Assembly: GCA_016293845.1 (NCBI GenBank)
Contig: JAEDDH010000003.1
Coordinates: 186,001-250,000 of the forward strand
From: Bacteroidales bacterium
Lineage (GTDB): Bacteria; Bacteroidota; Bacteroidia; Bacteroidales; UBA3824
Reading direction: 5' to 3'
Length of the DNA: 64,000 nt
This document shows, one piece after another, positions 55,445-64,000 of the stretch. The position numbers and the translations under genes are program-made. The notes below the pieces were generated by a model. It worked only from the letters and a program-made list of their open reading frames with translations, did no database searches and was not told where the DNA came from. Within the stretch, counting starts at the first letter, position 1; each line of letters starts with the position of its first letter.

Positions 55445-57076
55445 TATATTTTTTATTCCGGCAGTATTTGCACTAACAATATTTTTACAATGCATACTGT
55501 TTCATTACTTAATCTACAATGAGATATTGTTTTCAACATTGTGGCATTCTCCTGAAGATTTTTTCAGATTCTACCTTTCTGCAACGACAATTGCCGTATT
55601 TTTCGCCGCATTCGTATTCATTTTTAAACACAAGTGGTGGACAGTGGTAGCGTCTATTATTTTTAATATATGGATCTGGGCAAATCTTTGGTATTTTCGT
55701 GCAAATGGAATACTTGTAGACAAGTACGCTATTAGTATGATTGGAAATTTAAACGGCTTTTGGGATAGCATATTAGCGTTAATAAGTCCGATTGACTTTG
55801 TATTTTTAATTTTCACTATAATACTTGCAGCTACCATATATTTCTTTAAAAAAGGAAGAACTCAAAAATCTTTAAGGTTATTTATCGTTTCAATAATTGC
55901 TGCAATAACAATGGAATTAGCCAACGGAGCGTTGTTATTAAGAAAGAATAATGGAGATTATATATTCATAAATCCCTTTAAAGATAGATTGACAGATGAT
56001 ATATTTTATTATGTCCAAGATTATACTATCATACACCATTTTTTTTAACGACTAAAGAATATTGTTCTTTACAAAAAGAAGACAAATATTATTTAACAGA
56101 AACGGAACAAAACAAAGTCAACAAGTTTCTCCATAAAGAGACTCAGATACAAGCCAAGAAGCATCCAATAATAATTTGTCTCATTGAAAGTTTCAATAGT
56201 TTTGTAATTACTAAAGATTTTATGCCAAACTTACAGTGCTTTATTGACACCTCAAAACATATATTGATAGGTAATAATATAACCAGTCAAGTAAAGGGCG
56301 GAATATCTGCAGATGGACAAATGATTGTACAAACGGGAATACTGCCAGTAAACGAAGGTGCTACTTGTTTTAGATTCGGTTTAAATAAATATCCTTCATT
56401 ATCACATCTGTACAGCAGTAGTGCTATTATATTAGGTCATTCAAAACGAGTTTGGAATCAAGTTAGAATGAGTTTAGCATACGGTCAAGACACAATAATT
56501 GAAGTTATATCAGGAAACGACAAGGAATTGTTTAATAAAACACTTATACAATCAGAAATATCAAACTATATAATGGTAATTACAGCATCTACCCATATTC
56601 CATGCACAAAATACGCAGATAGTTCGGCAATATATATTTCGGATAACATTCCATCATTGCTTAAAAACTACATCAAAAGTGCAAATGTATTAGACAAAGG
56701 TATGCAAATTCTATTCAATGAAATATCATCAAACGAAAAGCTTAAAAACTCAACTATAGTAATTACAGGCGACCACAATCTGCCCGCACCCAGCGACGAG
56801 AATTACAACAACGTCTACAACTACTCACGTTCCATCCCGCTCATCATCTACTCTCCCGAAATAAAACAGAAAACCATAATCACCGACACCTGCTACCAGA
56901 TGGACATTTATCCTACAATTCTCCACCTCATCGGTTGTGAGGATTATTATTGGAAAGGTTTCGGAGTTAACTTATTAGACAGCGCTGCTCGGCATAACCG
57001 ACCAATCACACCAGAAGAGGCATACGATTTGTCGGATAAAATGATAAGAGCCGACTATTTTAGAACCTTACAATGA
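55428..57076 (+). pseudogene. LtaS-like phosphotransferase, frameshifted at a T8 tract
   Basis: The first 206 codons give five membrane helices (FFIPAVFALTIFLQCILFHY and on) and stop in the eight T at 56039-56046. With nine T the frame continues LTTKEYCSLQKEDKYYLTE, then the alkaline-phosphatase-fold domain: IIICLIESFNSFVI (first metal Glu and active-site region), VITGDHNLPAP (metal Asp-His) and QMDIYPTILHLIG. The whole would be ~550 residues. Relatives move phosphoglycerol or phosphoethanolamine onto surface glycans. Whether the T8 is real, phase-variable or an error cannot be told. Confidence 0.82.
56039..56046. repeat. Homopolymer T8 tract at the LtaS-like frameshift
   Basis: Eight T between codons for HH and LTT. 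One more T restores the frame across the whole LtaS-like gene. Confidence 0.85.
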
Positions 57077-57095
57077 AACAATTATAAATAAATAT

Positions 57096-58082
57096 ATGAA
57101 AATAGCTTTTTGTGATTTTTGGGAAGGATTTGATGCAAACTCGTTTTTACTCACAAAAATAATAAAATCCATTTGTGATTTTCAAATTTCGAGCATCAAA
57201 GATGCTGATTATCTTATATTTTCAACATTTGGACATCAACATTTGTATGCACCTGACAATTGTATAAAAATATTTTACACAGGTGAAAATATTATTCCAG
57301 ACTTCAATTTATGTGACTACGGTATTAGTTTTTCTTATTTAAACTTTGGAGACAGGCATTTTCGTTTTCCACTTTATTATTGTTACGATAACATCAATGA
57401 GCAAATGGAAAACAAACACAAAGTGAACGTTGATGAAATAATAAGAGAGAAAACAAAGTTCTGTTCACTAACCGTCAGTAACGGCGACCGTCATCCAATG
57501 TTTAAAACGCTGTTTGAAGAACTACAAAAGTATAAAAATGTTGATTCTGGCGGAAAATGGAACAACAACATAGGAGGAGCGGTAGACAATAAATATGATT
57601 TTGATTTAACACACAAGTTTTCGATCGTTTGCGAAAATAGTTCCGCTCCGGGATATACAACAGAAAAAATAGTACAAGCGTTTGCCGCTGGTTGCATACC
57701 TATTTATTGGGGAGATCCTGAAATCTGTAAAATCTTTAACAATAATGCATTCATAAATATCTCTGATCACAAATCCATTTACGAAGTAATTGAAACTATA
57801 AAAAAAATAGACAACAATGATAATTTGTATATTCAAATGCTTCAAACACCAGCATATTTGAGCCAAGAATCAAATTTAAGCGTTCAAAAAGATCGTTGCA
57901 AACAGTTTTTACAGAGCATATTTTTGCAAGACAAATTAAAGGCGCAAAGACGTAACCGAATTAGTTGGGGCAACAAGTACATCAAACAACAGATTGAAGA
58001 TAAAGAACCATTGACAATCAAACAACACATCAAAGACATTTGGAAACTTCTAAAAGCAAAAACCGTAAAAAAAAACAAATAA
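57096..58082 (+). CDS. Alpha-1,3/4-fucosyltransferase, GT10
   Basis: 328 residues. GT10 motifs: KIFYTGENIIPDFNLCDYGI, NFGDRHFRFPLYY, and the donor-binding KFSIVCENSSAPGYTTEKIV with FAAGCIPIYWGDPEI. It transfers fucose from GDP-fucose, the activity that makes Lewis-type structures in other bacteria. A basic helical C-terminus (KQHIKDIWKLLKAKTVKKNK) probably binds the membrane. No fucose synthesis genes are in the window. Confidence 0.95.
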   Translation: MKIAFCDFWEGFDANSFLLTKIIKSICDFQISSIKDADYLIFSTFGHQHLYAPDNCIKIFYTGENIIPDFNLCDYGISFSYLNFGDRHFRFPLYYCYDNINEQMENKHKVNVDEIIREKTKFCSLTVSNGDRHPMFKTLFEELQKYKNVDSGGKWNNNIGGAVDNKYDFDLTHKFSIVCENSSAPGYTTEKIVQAFAAGCIPIYWGDPEICKIFNNNAFINISDHKSIYEVIETIKKIDNNDNLYIQMLQTPAYLSQESNLSVQKDRCKQFLQSIFLQDKLKAQRRNRISWGNKYIKQQIEDKEPLTIKQHIKDIWKLLKAKTVKKNK

Positions 58083-58135
58083 ATGTTTTAACAGACGCAC
58101 AGATACTCATATCAGAATACTACAAATAAAGGTTT

Positions 58136-59059
58136 ATGAACATATTTATAAAAAAAACTATATTTTTCATTATAATCGGATTGTCAACATCGTACATTAC
58201 TGACATAGTATATTCGTATGTATTTAGACCAAAAGGAGGACAGTCTTCGTGGAACGACATATATAACGATAATATCAATTCAGACATTATTTTCTTTGGA
58301 ACATCAAGAGCTCAGTTCCATATTGTTAGCTCCATAATAACAGACTCAACCAACATTTCAGTTTATAATCTCGGACTTTCTGCAGCGAGGACTGAAATAC
58401 AAATAATAAGATTAAAAGAATTTTTAGCTCACTGTACACACAAGCCTAAACGCATTTTTCTCGAAGTGGGTCCCTTTCTTATTAATTCAGCCGGGTTCAT
58501 TGATTATAATTATTGTTTCTTTATGCTGTTTAACAAAGACTTCTTGAACTACACGACACAACTACAAAACCAATACGAATGGACAGATATTTACTTTCCA
58601 ATAAAACGATACTCCGGTCATTTTTTAAATCATATTAGAAACTATTTGAAACGAGACGATAAAGATTCTTGCTACAGAGGATTCTATAATCCATGGAAAA
58701 AATGGGTAGTTGGAGAAGGAATGCAACGTAATATAACCAAGTTTGATATTCATCCTCTTCGAGTTAAATATTTAAATGAATTTATACAATTATGTATTGA
58801 TAATCATATAGAAGTTAGCATGATTTATACACCAGAAAATCACCTAATCAATTACACAAATAAACAAGAAATAATTAACCTATTTCAAGCCACGGCAGAT
58901 TCTTTTGGACTAGAATTCAAAGACTTTTCAAAAGATTCTATACCAATTAATACTGATACACTATACTATCACGATGTATTCCATCTCACATCAGATGGTG
59001 CCATAAAATTTACATCAGAAAATTTAGTACCATATATAAAAGAACTCTACAAACTATAA
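58136..59059 (+). CDS. DltD/AlgJ-like SGNH protein
   Basis: 307 residues, with an N-terminal membrane anchor (residues ~7-28). The serine motif FFGTSRAQFHIV (GxSR type) and the C-terminal YYHDVFHLTSDGAIKFT with Asp and His identify a DltD-like acyl-transfer protein facing the periplasm. It ends 1 base before the MBOAT gene, so the two are almost certainly one acylation system, alongside the AlgJ-like protein at 54395. Confidence 0.82.
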   Translation: MNIFIKKTIFFIIIGLSTSYITDIVYSYVFRPKGGQSSWNDIYNDNINSDIIFFGTSRAQFHIVSSIITDSTNISVYNLGLSAARTEIQIIRLKEFLAHCTHKPKRIFLEVGPFLINSAGFIDYNYCFFMLFNKDFLNYTTQLQNQYEWTDIYFPIKRYSGHFLNHIRNYLKRDDKDSCYRGFYNPWKKWVVGEGMQRNITKFDIHPLRVKYLNEFIQLCIDNHIEVSMIYTPENHLINYTNKQEIINLFQATADSFGLEFKDFSKDSIPINTDTLYYHDVFHLTSDGAIKFTSENLVPYIKELYKL

Positions 59060-59060
59060 C

Positions 59061-60515
59061 ATGCTTTTCAATTCAATCGACTTCGCCATCTTTCTACCAA
59101 TAGTATTTGCAATTTATTGGTTTGCTTTTGGCAAAAGCAGAAAACTTCAGAATGGCTTCCTTGTAATAGCCAGCTACGTTTTTTACGGCTGGTGGGACCC
59201 GAGGTTTCTATCTCTGATTTTTCTCTCCACCATTGTGGACTTTTTTGTAGGATGTGCCATTGGCAAATCCGACAACCACACAAAACGTCGGCGGCTGTTG
59301 TTCGTAAGCCTTGGCGTAAACCTCGGAATGTTGGGATTCTTCAAGTATTTCAACTTTTTTGCCTCCAACTTCGCTAGGGCGTTCTCGCTATTCGGAACAG
59401 AGTTTTCTATACCAACTTTAGAAATTGTTCTGCCGGTGGGCATTTCGTTCTACACATTCCAAACGCTCAGCTACACTATCGACATTTACCGCAAGAAACT
59501 TGAACCTTGCAACGATTTTGTGGCATTCCTCGCATACGTAAGCTTCTTTCCACAATTGGTTGCCGGACCTATCGAGAGAGCTACAAACCTGCTTCCGCAA
59601 TTCTACAAAGAGCGCAAATTTGAATACGCCAAAGGTGTGGACGGAATGAAGCAGATTCTTTACGGACTGTTTAAAAAGGTAGTTATAGCCGACAGTTGCG
59701 CCAAATGCGTCAACCCGTTCTTTGCCGACTATGCCAACTATCCCGGATGCGATTTGATTATCTGCTCGGTATTGTTTGCCTTTCAAATATATTGCGACTT
59801 TTCAGGATATTCCGATATTGCTATAGGCACGGCTAAATTATTCGGTTTCAGTTTGATGCGCAACTTCAATTTCCCCTATTTCAGCCGCGATGTTGCAGAG
59901 TTTTGGCGCAGATGGCACATTTCGCTCACCACTTGGTTTCGCGACTATATCTACATTCCCCTCGGAGGCAGCCGCACCACACTTGCCAAAGTTATACGCA
60001 ACACCTTTATAATATTTATAGTTAGCGGTTTTTGGCACGGTGCAAGATGGACTTTCATATTCTGGGGCGTGCTCAACGCACTATATTTTCTTCCGCTCCT
60101 GCTCCGTAAAACCAACCGCAAAAATCTCGACACCGTTGCCCAAGACCGTTTCTTCCCATCTTTCAAAGAATTATTTCAGATGCTCGTCACATTCGGTCTT
60201 ATAACCTTTGCTTGGATATTCTTTAGAGCGGAAAGTATGGAAAAAACCATCGGACTTATAACTAAATGCGTTACTGATATTATAGCTCATCCTGCATCGT
60301 TAATGTTGTGTTTTAGAGAAACATATATCGACACTGTGGTAGTAACAGCCATATTTGTCATAATAGAATGGCTCGGCAGAAGGAATCAGTATGCAATCGA
60401 ATCTTTCCTTGTAAACAAACCCACTCCTCTACGCTGGGCTATGTACTATGCGTTTATCATAGCCATTGTGCTCAGTTTCGGCGAAAAACAAGATTTTATT
60501 TATTTTCAGTTTTAA
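59061..60515 (+). CDS. MBOAT O-acyltransferase, AlgI-like
   Basis: 484 residues, about 11 membrane segments. FNSIDFAIFLPIVFAIYWF at the start, SYVFYGWWDPRFL, QLVAGPIERATNLLPQ, WHISLTTWFRDYIYIPLGGS and the catalytic histidine in VSGFWHGARWTF are all classical AlgI/DltB motifs. It passes acyl groups across the inner membrane for O-acetylation of the exported glycan by SGNH partners. Its codon use is GC-richer than its neighbours. Confidence 0.95.
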   Translation: MLFNSIDFAIFLPIVFAIYWFAFGKSRKLQNGFLVIASYVFYGWWDPRFLSLIFLSTIVDFFVGCAIGKSDNHTKRRRLLFVSLGVNLGMLGFFKYFNFFASNFARAFSLFGTEFSIPTLEIVLPVGISFYTFQTLSYTIDIYRKKLEPCNDFVAFLAYVSFFPQLVAGPIERATNLLPQFYKERKFEYAKGVDGMKQILYGLFKKVVIADSCAKCVNPFFADYANYPGCDLIICSVLFAFQIYCDFSGYSDIAIGTAKLFGFSLMRNFNFPYFSRDVAEFWRRWHISLTTWFRDYIYIPLGGSRTTLAKVIRNTFIIFIVSGFWHGARWTFIFWGVLNALYFLPLLLRKTNRKNLDTVAQDRFFPSFKELFQMLVTFGLITFAWIFFRAESMEKTIGLITKCVTDIIAHPASLMLCFRETYIDTVVVTAIFVIIEWLGRRNQYAIESFLVNKPTPLRWAMYYAFIIAIVLSFGEKQDFIYFQF

Positions 60516-60539
60516 TTTATATAAAATAAAAATTTTTCC

Positions 60540-60547
60540 TACATTTG
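60540..60547 (+). promoter_or_regulatory. -7 box of proC
   Basis: TACATTTG, matching TAnnTTTG, 24 bases before the ATG at 60572; it shows that a start at 60545 would lie in the promoter. Confidence 0.55.
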
Positions 60548-60571
60548 ACCCCGATTAAATTTACTTACATT

Positions 60572-61351
60572 ATGAACATAGCAGTAATAGGATGTGGCAA
60601 TCTTGGTTTTTCTATAGCCAAGGGTCTTGCCAACAAACAGAAAGAGTACAACTTAAACATAACAGCTACCGACCCGTTTGTCGACCTCGATAAAATTAGG
60701 GCTATCGGTATCAACGCTTCGCGCGAAAACCCCGACGTGGTAAAAAACTCCGAAATTATTTTTCTCTGCGTTAAACCGTGGATCGCAAAAGACGTTATCG
60801 AGGAGATTTCTCCCTATATGAAAAAGGGACAAATATTGATTTCGCCTGTGGCAGGCCTCAGCATCGATCAGATTCAGGGCTACTGCTCGCAAAAAATCAA
60901 TGTGTTCCGCATTATGCCAAACATCGCAGCTTCTATCAATCAGTCAACCACTTGCGTTAGCCACGATGCCGACGACGATGTTGTGGACAAAACTATGGAG
61001 ATTCTCGGCATCCTTGGCAAAACTATCCTCATCGACGAAGACAAAATCAACGCCGCCACAATTCTCACCGGCAGCGGAATTGCTTTCGTTCTTCGCTTTA
61101 TGCGTGCAATGGTAGAGGGCGGCATCGAAATCGGTTTCAAATCCGACACTGCTTCCGAAATTGTTAACCAAACAGTTAAAGGCACTGTAGAACTCCTTAT
61201 GAACGACACTGCTCACGCCGAAGCTCTTATCGACCGTGTTTGCACTCCCTCGGGAACAACAATCCGCGGACTCAACGAGATGGAAAAGAACGGTTTCTCA
61301 TCGTCGGTAATCGAAGGTATTCTCTCTGCATATCACAAAATTGCCAAGTAA
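60572..61351 (+). CDS. proC: Pyrroline-5-carboxylate reductase
   Basis: 259 residues from the ATG at 60572. NAD(P)-binding motif AVIGCGNLGFSIAKGL at the start, then FLCVKPWIAKDVI, SPVAGLSIDQI, RIMPNIAASINQSTT, and the C-terminal ILTGSGIAFVLRFM and CTPSGTTIRGLNEME, which bind substrate. It makes proline from pyrroline-5-carboxylate. Followed 18 bases later by ribE. Confidence 0.96.
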   Translation: MNIAVIGCGNLGFSIAKGLANKQKEYNLNITATDPFVDLDKIRAIGINASRENPDVVKNSEIIFLCVKPWIAKDVIEEISPYMKKGQILISPVAGLSIDQIQGYCSQKINVFRIMPNIAASINQSTTCVSHDADDDVVDKTMEILGILGKTILIDEDKINAATILTGSGIAFVLRFMRAMVEGGIEIGFKSDTASEIVNQTVKGTVELLMNDTAHAEALIDRVCTPSGTTIRGLNEMEKNGFSSSVIEGILSAYHKIAK

Positions 61352-61369
61352 CACTTAAAGCAGCAGATT

Positions 61370-61966
61370 ATGTTTTCAGGTATTGTAGAAGCCACTGGCA
61401 AAATCACCAATATAAAAAGGTATCAGCAAAATATCGACTTTACAGTTTCGTGTCCTTTTGGCAGCGAACTCACAATCGACCAAAGCGTTGCGCACAATGG
61501 TGTTTGCCTTACTGTTGTAAAGCATACTCCCGAAGGCTACGTGGTAACAGCTATGCAGGAGACTCTCAACCGCTCAAATCTTGGATTTCTCCAAATCGGC
61601 GACGAGGTAAACCTTGAGCGCAGCATGAAACCCGACAGCCTTCTCGACGGACACATTGTGCAAGGTCATGTAGACCAAACCGGCATTTGCACCAAGATAG
61701 AAGATGCCGACGGTAGCACCTATTACACAATAGAATACGACCCGTCGCAAGGCAATATCACAGTTGAGAAAGGTTCTGTTGCTGTCAACGGAGTAAGCCT
61801 TACAGTCTGCAACAGCGAAAACGGCAAGTTCCGTGTGGCAATCATCCCCTACACCTACGAACTCACCAATTTTCACGCGCTCAAAGTAGGCGACAAGGTT
61901 AATCTTGAATTTGACATTATAGGTAAATACATTCAAAAAATCGCGGCAGCCTACCTTAAACGATAG
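61370..61966 (+). CDS. ribE: Riboflavin synthase alpha subunit
   Basis: 198 residues: two lumazine-binding repeats (about 1-97 and 98-198), each beginning with the family pattern, MFSGIVEATGKI and HIVQGHVDQTG. AHNGVCLTVV and AVNGVSLTVC are the paired NG-(V)-(C/S)-LT motifs. It dismutates two lumazines to riboflavin. Probably cotranscribed with proC; terminated within the repeat at 62004. Confidence 0.97.
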   Translation: MFSGIVEATGKITNIKRYQQNIDFTVSCPFGSELTIDQSVAHNGVCLTVVKHTPEGYVVTAMQETLNRSNLGFLQIGDEVNLERSMKPDSLLDGHIVQGHVDQTGICTKIEDADGSTYYTIEYDPSQGNITVEKGSVAVNGVSLTVCNSENGKFRVAIIPYTYELTNFHALKVGDKVNLEFDIIGKYIQKIAAAYLKR

Positions 61967-62003
61967 GCGCATTAAGTATTTTTTTTCATTTTTTTATTAT
62001 TAC

Positions 62004-62148
62004 TGTCCGAGATAAATTCCAAAAACTTAATACGAAGGCTCTACAAATATCCGTAGAGTCTTTTTTTTGAATATTTAACGGATTATGTAAATATAAAGTT
62101 TATTTTTATCTGCGGGTCGAAAAAATTGTTTTCTCGGACACTAATAAT
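62004..62148. repeat. 145-bp MITE-like repeat, copy 1
   Basis: Bounded by inverted ends TGTCCGAGA and TCTCGGACA (62004-62140, plus a shared CTAATAAT). Nearly the same 145 bases recur at 63315-63459 in direct orientation. Inside is a terminator hairpin. No coding frame. The size, inverted ends and repeat nature fit a non-autonomous transposable element. Confidence 0.8.
62037..62068 (+). terminator. Terminator of proC-ribE inside repeat copy 1
   Basis: GGCTCTAC-N8-GTAGAGTC hairpin followed by T8. The same structure exists in copy 2 (near 63348-63379). Confidence 0.75.
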
Positions 62149-62205
62149 AAATAATTCAATCAGCAACCTCGGAACTTCCTCTCCTTGGTTGCTGAATTTT
62201 TTTTC

Positions 62206-63268
62206 TTATAAAGAATTGAGGTGTTGCTCAAGTTCTGTTACAGTTGGGAGTTGTGATTTAATGTTGTTCAATTGTAATTCTGTAACATTGAACTGGCTGA
62301 CGCCTATTGGCTTCTCTATGCCTTGCAGTGCATATTCCACCTCGAAACTGTCTTTGTCTCTACATAACAAAAGACCTATTGAAGGATTGTCGTCGTGATT
62401 TTTCAACTGACGATCAACAACATTTATGTAGAAATTTAGTTTGCCCACAAATTCGGGTTGAAACTTTTGGTTTTTCAGTTCTACCACTACATATCGTTTC
62501 AGTATTATGTGATAGAAAAGCAAGTCTATATAATAATCTTTTTCATTGAGTGAGATATGATATTGCTGTCCAACAAAAGCGAATCCTTTGCCCATTTCAA
62601 GCAAAACTTTCGTTATGTTGGATACCATTTGCTGTTCAATGTCACGTTCGTGGGCCTCTTCCTCTATTTCAACGAAATCAAACCAGTATGGATCCTTTAC
62701 AACTTGCTCCACCAGTTTGGCAGAAGTCTCGCCAAGCGACTTGGAGAAATTATTCGGAAGTGTCTCAAACGATTTTTGGTATAACTCGTGTTTGATTTGC
62801 AGTTCCAAAGTGTCGCGTTTTCCAGCCATTCTCCAAAACTTTTATATTGTAGAACAAGGCTTCGTTTATGTCCTTGGATTTTTGGAGTATTATTCTTTGG
62901 TGTCCCCAGGGAATCATCATAAATGGCAATTTCGCCACACTCTGTGGCGAAATTGTAAATTACTGACTATAAAACTCATAGAATTGTTTCATAGCGTAAA
63001 TATTTCTGGCAGAGAGACCTTTCTTGTTAGGAAATTCTGCCCGCAAATCTATAGAAAGACGTTCGATGATACTTGATCCCCACTTCTCAACGGCCAGTTT
63101 GCACGAAACATTTTTGCCTATTTCCCAATACCCTTGTATCATTTGGATGTTGGAAGCCACGGCAATCTTTATGCTTGTGTTTTTGATTTCATTTTTGATG
63201 GAGTTAAGCCATTCAGAGTATTTGTTTTCGTCAACTGACAGTGTATTTGTTTTCTGCGGATGTGTCAT
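62206..63268 (-). pseudogene. DUF1016 (YhcG-type) nuclease gene with a stop and a frameshift
   Basis: The 5' part (62960-63268) is the YhcG N-terminal domain (GYWEIGKNVSCKLAVEKWG, GLSARNIYAMKQFYEFYSQ). It meets TAA at 62960-62962, but the frame goes on FTISPQSVAKLPFMMIPWGH and ENGWK to a run of four A (62818-62821), where one extra base shifts the frame. The rest (62206-62829) is the PDDEXK nuclease domain: FVGQQYHISLNEKDYYIDLL and YVVVELKNQKF (catalytic D...E-x-K). So two lesions split a ~350-codon gene. Related proteins are linked to defence and restriction. Confidence 0.85.
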
Positions 63269-63288
63269 AGTGATACGTATTGTTTCAA

Positions 63289-63296
63289 CAAAATTA
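63289..63296 (-). promoter_or_regulatory. -7 box of the DUF1016 gene
   Basis: Minus strand TAATTTTG, 20 bases before the ATG at 63268. The place of the -33 element is inside repeat copy 2, so insertion of the repeat may have removed the original promoter. Confidence 0.4.
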
Positions 63297-63314
63297 GTAA
63301 ATTTTATCTATTGG

Positions 63315-63459
63315 TGTCCGAGATAAATTCCAAAAACTTAATACGAAGGCTCTACAAATATCCGTAGAGTCTTTTTTTTGAATATTTAACGGATTATGTA
63401 AATATAAAGTTTATTTTTATCTGCGGGTCGAAAAAATTGTTTTCTCGGACACTAATAAT
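63315..63459. repeat. 145-bp MITE-like repeat, copy 2
   Basis: Same as 62004-62148 by eye along the full length, direct orientation, 1311 bases apart. The flanks differ (left TATTGG here, ATTATTAC in copy 1). Confidence 0.8.
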
Positions 63460-63471
63460 TTTTTATAAACC

Positions 63472-63504
63472 AAAAAAGCGAAGTTTCACAACTCCGCTTT
63501 TTTT
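63472..63504. terminator. Bidirectional terminator-like hairpin
   Basis: AAAAGCGAAGT/ACTCCGCTTTT (one mismatch) with A-run before and T-run after, just right of repeat copy 2. Confidence 0.55.
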
Positions 63505-63692
63505 AACTTACTAATTTAACCTAAATCTTATTATGAAAAGAGTTCCGACACTATAAAATATCTTTTATTAAATCTGAGAATGTATTTTTTATGACGATGT
63601 GCTTTATTATCTTTTAATTACACTATCTTTTACGCATTGCAATAATAAAAGTTTCGTAACAAACAAATTATTTTTTTTTTTTATTGTTTGTT

Positions 63693-64000
63693 TCACTTTT
63701 TCGGAAACTTTAGTCTAAATGTCGTTCCCTTACCCACTTCGCTATTGCGCACATAGATTTCTCCTTTGTGATATGAGTTAACAATGCGCTGTGCAAGCGA
63801 GAGTCCCAAGCCCCATCCATGTTTTTTGGTGGTAAAGCCGGGACGGAAAATACGTTTAAAATATCGCTTCGACATACCTTTGCCGGTGTCGGAAATCTCT
63901 ATCTTGGCGTGTTTTTCGGTGTCGAATAGTTTTATAGTAAGAGTTCCTTTTCCTTGCATAGCGTCGATGGCGTTTTTGCAAAGGTTTTCGATAACCCATT
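63693..64000 (-). CDS. Histidine kinase, C-terminal ATPase domain (partial)
   Basis: About 102 residues, continuing off the right edge, so the 5' end is absent. HATPase_c boxes in order: N box ENLCKNAIDAM, G1 box ISDTGKGMSK, F region IFRPGFTTKKHG, G2 box GWGLGLSLAQRIVNSY, and the final GKGTTFRLKFPKK. It binds ATP and phosphorylates the dimerisation-domain His of a sensor kinase. Sensor input and partner regulator are outside the window. Confidence 0.93.
   Translation of the reverse strand, partial: WVIENLCKNAIDAMQGKGTLTIKLFDTEKHAKIEISDTGKGMSKRYFKRIFRPGFTTKKHGWGLGLSLAQRIVNSYHKGEIYVRNSEVGKGTTFRLKFPKK

Noticed and set aside
17624..62962. Reassigned genetic code (TAA or TGA read as sense)
   Set aside because: Intact genes in the window end normally with TAA, TAG and TGA, often in ATGA overlaps with the next gene, so neither codon can be generally reassigned.
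63533..63556. Seven-codon ORF MKRVPTL as a leader peptide
   Set aside because: No downstream gene on the + strand within the window and no attenuator tied to it; too short to support.
1..64000. tRNA or rRNA genes
   Set aside because: I looked for cloverleaf patterns and T-loop motifs while reading and found none convincing.

Overview
The window looks like a chromosomal segment of a Bacteroidales (phylum Bacteroidota) bacterium. Evidence: AT-rich DNA; many start-proximal promoters of the Bacteroidota type (-33 TTTG, -7 TAnnTTTG) with no obvious Shine-Dalgarno sequences; a three-gene Bacteroides-type fumarate reductase/succinate dehydrogenase operon; a protein with a type IX secretion (CHU_C, type B) sorting domain; DUF4595 and lipocalin-like lipoproteins; and a very large surface-glycan locus. 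I cannot name the family or genus.

Layout. 1-6478: an unrecognised membrane protein running off the left edge, then a small glycan cluster of two GT2s, two GT-B/GT4 enzymes and a Wzy-like polymerase, the + strand genes overlapping by a few bases. 6504-9433: a minus-strand run of secreted proteins, including one frameshifted at a G9 tract. 9530-11700: an intact and a decayed LysR paralogue with a small membrane protein between them and a recurring GATAGC-type motif. 11882-12639: a MntA/HepT toxin-antitoxin pair. 12708-16277: frdCAB. 16508-18513: a TlpA-like thioredoxin and two lipoprotein genes, one broken by a stop. 18514-31018: an accessory zone with two AAA+ ATPases fused to nuclease-like domains, VanW, a DUF3791/DUF3990 operon, GNAT, Sel1 protein, a broken VapC module, HrpB and DacB. 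It holds two copies of a ~280-nt element that looks like an undescribed structured RNA gene.

31222-60515: the main surface polysaccharide locus. It has an ABC exporter whose permease (wzm) and ATPase (wzt) are 8.9 kb apart, a Wzx-type flippase, about 17 glycosyltransferases (GT2, GT4, GT8-like, GT10, GT14, GT32, GT61, WbsX), a methyltransferase, a hexapeptide acetyltransferase, and a distal decoration module (AlgJ-like and DltD-like SGNH proteins, LtaS-like phosphotransferase, GT10 fucosyltransferase, AlgI-like MBOAT). gpmI sits inside the locus on the minus strand. 60572-64000: proC, ribE, a decayed DUF1016 nuclease gene flanked by two near-identical 145-bp repeats, and the C-terminus of a histidine kinase.

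A striking overall feature is gene decay. At least nine genes carry an in-frame stop, a frameshift or an internal deletion while the sequence beyond the lesion is still recognisable (DUF4595 protein, VapC, Sel1 lipoprotein, CgeB-like GT, unknown capsule gene, GT2, LtaS-like, DUF1016, LysR, FISUMP-like lipoprotein). Two lesions lie in homopolymers (G9, T8) and could be phase variation or sequencing error; the rest look like true pseudogenes unless the assembly is poor. The best candidate for something undescribed is the covarying, promoter- and terminator-bounded RNA-like element at 18575-18851 and 25931-26216.
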